Source: an uncultured Eubacteriales bacterium
GTDB taxonomy: Bacteria > Bacillota > Clostridia > Lachnospirales > Lachnospiraceae
Direction of reading: 5' to 3'
DNA: 7,027 bases
Assembly (NCBI GenBank): GCA_900321145.1
Contig: ONVB01000100.1
Span: 1-7,027 of the forward strand
Below the pieces are notes generated by a model, which was not told the origin of the DNA, made no database searches, and saw nothing but the letters and a program-made list of their open reading frames with translations. Positions 6,563 through 7,027 of the stretch are shown here, in pieces. A program made the position numbers and the translations under genes. Position 1 is the stretch's first letter; each line of letters opens with the position of its first letter.

Positions 6563-7027
6563 AAGATTAAACTGATTTATGATATCCTCGAGCTGCTTCA
6601 TGCTCTCTTCATTCTCACGGAGTCTGTCATAGCCCTGGCTGTTGGCAGCCATGGACTTCTCCGACTCAGAGGCTATACCGTAGATGGAATCTGTACTGTC
6701 GCCTATCATGCGATTGATTTCTTCTACGGATCCGGATATCTCATCTATACTTGTATTCAGTGCCTTTGTTGCATGATCGATATCTCTCATCATCGCGCGA
6801 AGCTCGGCTGCATCCTTCTCATATATCACACCTACCTGCTCAAGCTTACTGTAATTTGAGATGACCGAGTCGCCGAGATAACCGGTTGTGGCACTTACAC
6901 ATTTGGTAAGATTGTTTACCGCATCGTTTACCTCTAAGATTATCGCATCGATCTGAGCTACTATGTCGGTTGTCTGTGCGGACAGTGTTCCTATCTCGGA
7001 AGCAACAACCGAGAAACCGCGCCCGGC
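6560..7027 (-). CDS. Methyl-accepting chemotaxis protein, C-terminal fragment (5' part outside window)
   Basis: The frame is open from the right edge to a TAA stop and encodes the last 155 residues of a chemoreceptor. It begins with AGRGFSVVASEIGTLSAQT, which matches the conserved hairpin tip of MCP signalling domains (GRGFAVVA[DS]E[IV]..L), the part that contacts CheW and CheA. The rest is a long, Ala/Ser/Glu-rich helical stretch with heptad-like spacing, as expected for the descending arm of the four-helix cytoplasmic bundle. It ends in IINQFNL, a common type of ending in clostridial MCPs, and has no NWETF-like CheR/CheB tether. The sensor, HAMP and adaptation regions would lie outside the window, so the ligand cannot be guessed and a soluble receptor is not excluded. 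Its stop codon overlaps the ribosome binding site of the next gene, which indicates co-transcription. A GTG inside this frame at 6829 is an internal codon, not a start. Confidence 0.93.
   Translation of the reverse strand, partial: AGRGFSVVASEIGTLSAQTTDIVAQIDAIILEVNDAVNNLTKCVSATTGYLGDSVISNYSKLEQVGVIYEKDAAELRAMMRDIDHATKALNTSIDEISGSVEEINRMIGDSTDSIYGIASESEKSMAANSQGYDRLRENEESMKQLEDIINQFNL

Noticed and set aside
6560..6829. A separate 89-residue coiled-coil protein starting at GTG 6829
   Set aside because: The same frame stays open to the window edge and includes the diagnostic MCP hairpin motif, so this is the tail of a larger chemoreceptor and not an independent gene.

Overview
The window is a compact block of six genes, all on the minus strand, so transcription runs from the right edge to the left. 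Intergenic gaps are only about 13 to 40 bases. No RNA gene, mobile element, CRISPR array or non-coding stretch over 300 bases is visible. Moderate GC, very frequent ATA isoleucine codons, strong AGGAGG-type ribosome binding sites, GTG/TTG starts and the protein types suggest a motile Firmicute, most likely Clostridia of the Lachnospiraceae type (Butyrivibrio/Roseburia/Lachnospira-like). This assignment is inference from style, not from a marker gene.

In transcription order: (1) 6560-7027, the C-terminal end of a methyl-accepting chemotaxis protein, cut by the window edge; (2) 6169-6546, a small protein with one N-terminal membrane helix and a C-terminal helix-turn-helix-like segment; (3) 4774-6129, a cytoplasmic response regulator with a receiver domain, an apparently active GGDEF diguanylate cyclase domain with an intact inhibitory site, and a C-terminal part resembling a degenerate second GGDEF domain; (4) 2452-4737, a secreted protein with a glycosidase-like (DUF5722-type) barrel and three C-terminal beta-type repeats; (5) 997-2436, a polytopic MBOAT O-acyltransferase; (6) 6-962, a membrane-anchored SGNH/DltD/AlgX-like protein.

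The right half senses and signals (chemoreceptor, membrane HTH protein, c-di-GMP synthase). The left half handles an extracellular polysaccharide: a secreted hydrolase and an MBOAT/SGNH pair of the kind that O-acetylates alginate, cellulose and similar polymers. The simplest reading is a c-di-GMP-linked exopolysaccharide processing and acetylation module. It resembles Clostridium cellulose-acetylation (Ccs-type) loci in logic, but no polysaccharide synthase is in view. The most notable details are the uncharacterised glycosidase-like protein in this setting, the degenerate second GGDEF region, and a hairpin that fills the last intergenic gap and buries the ribosome binding site of the SGNH gene.
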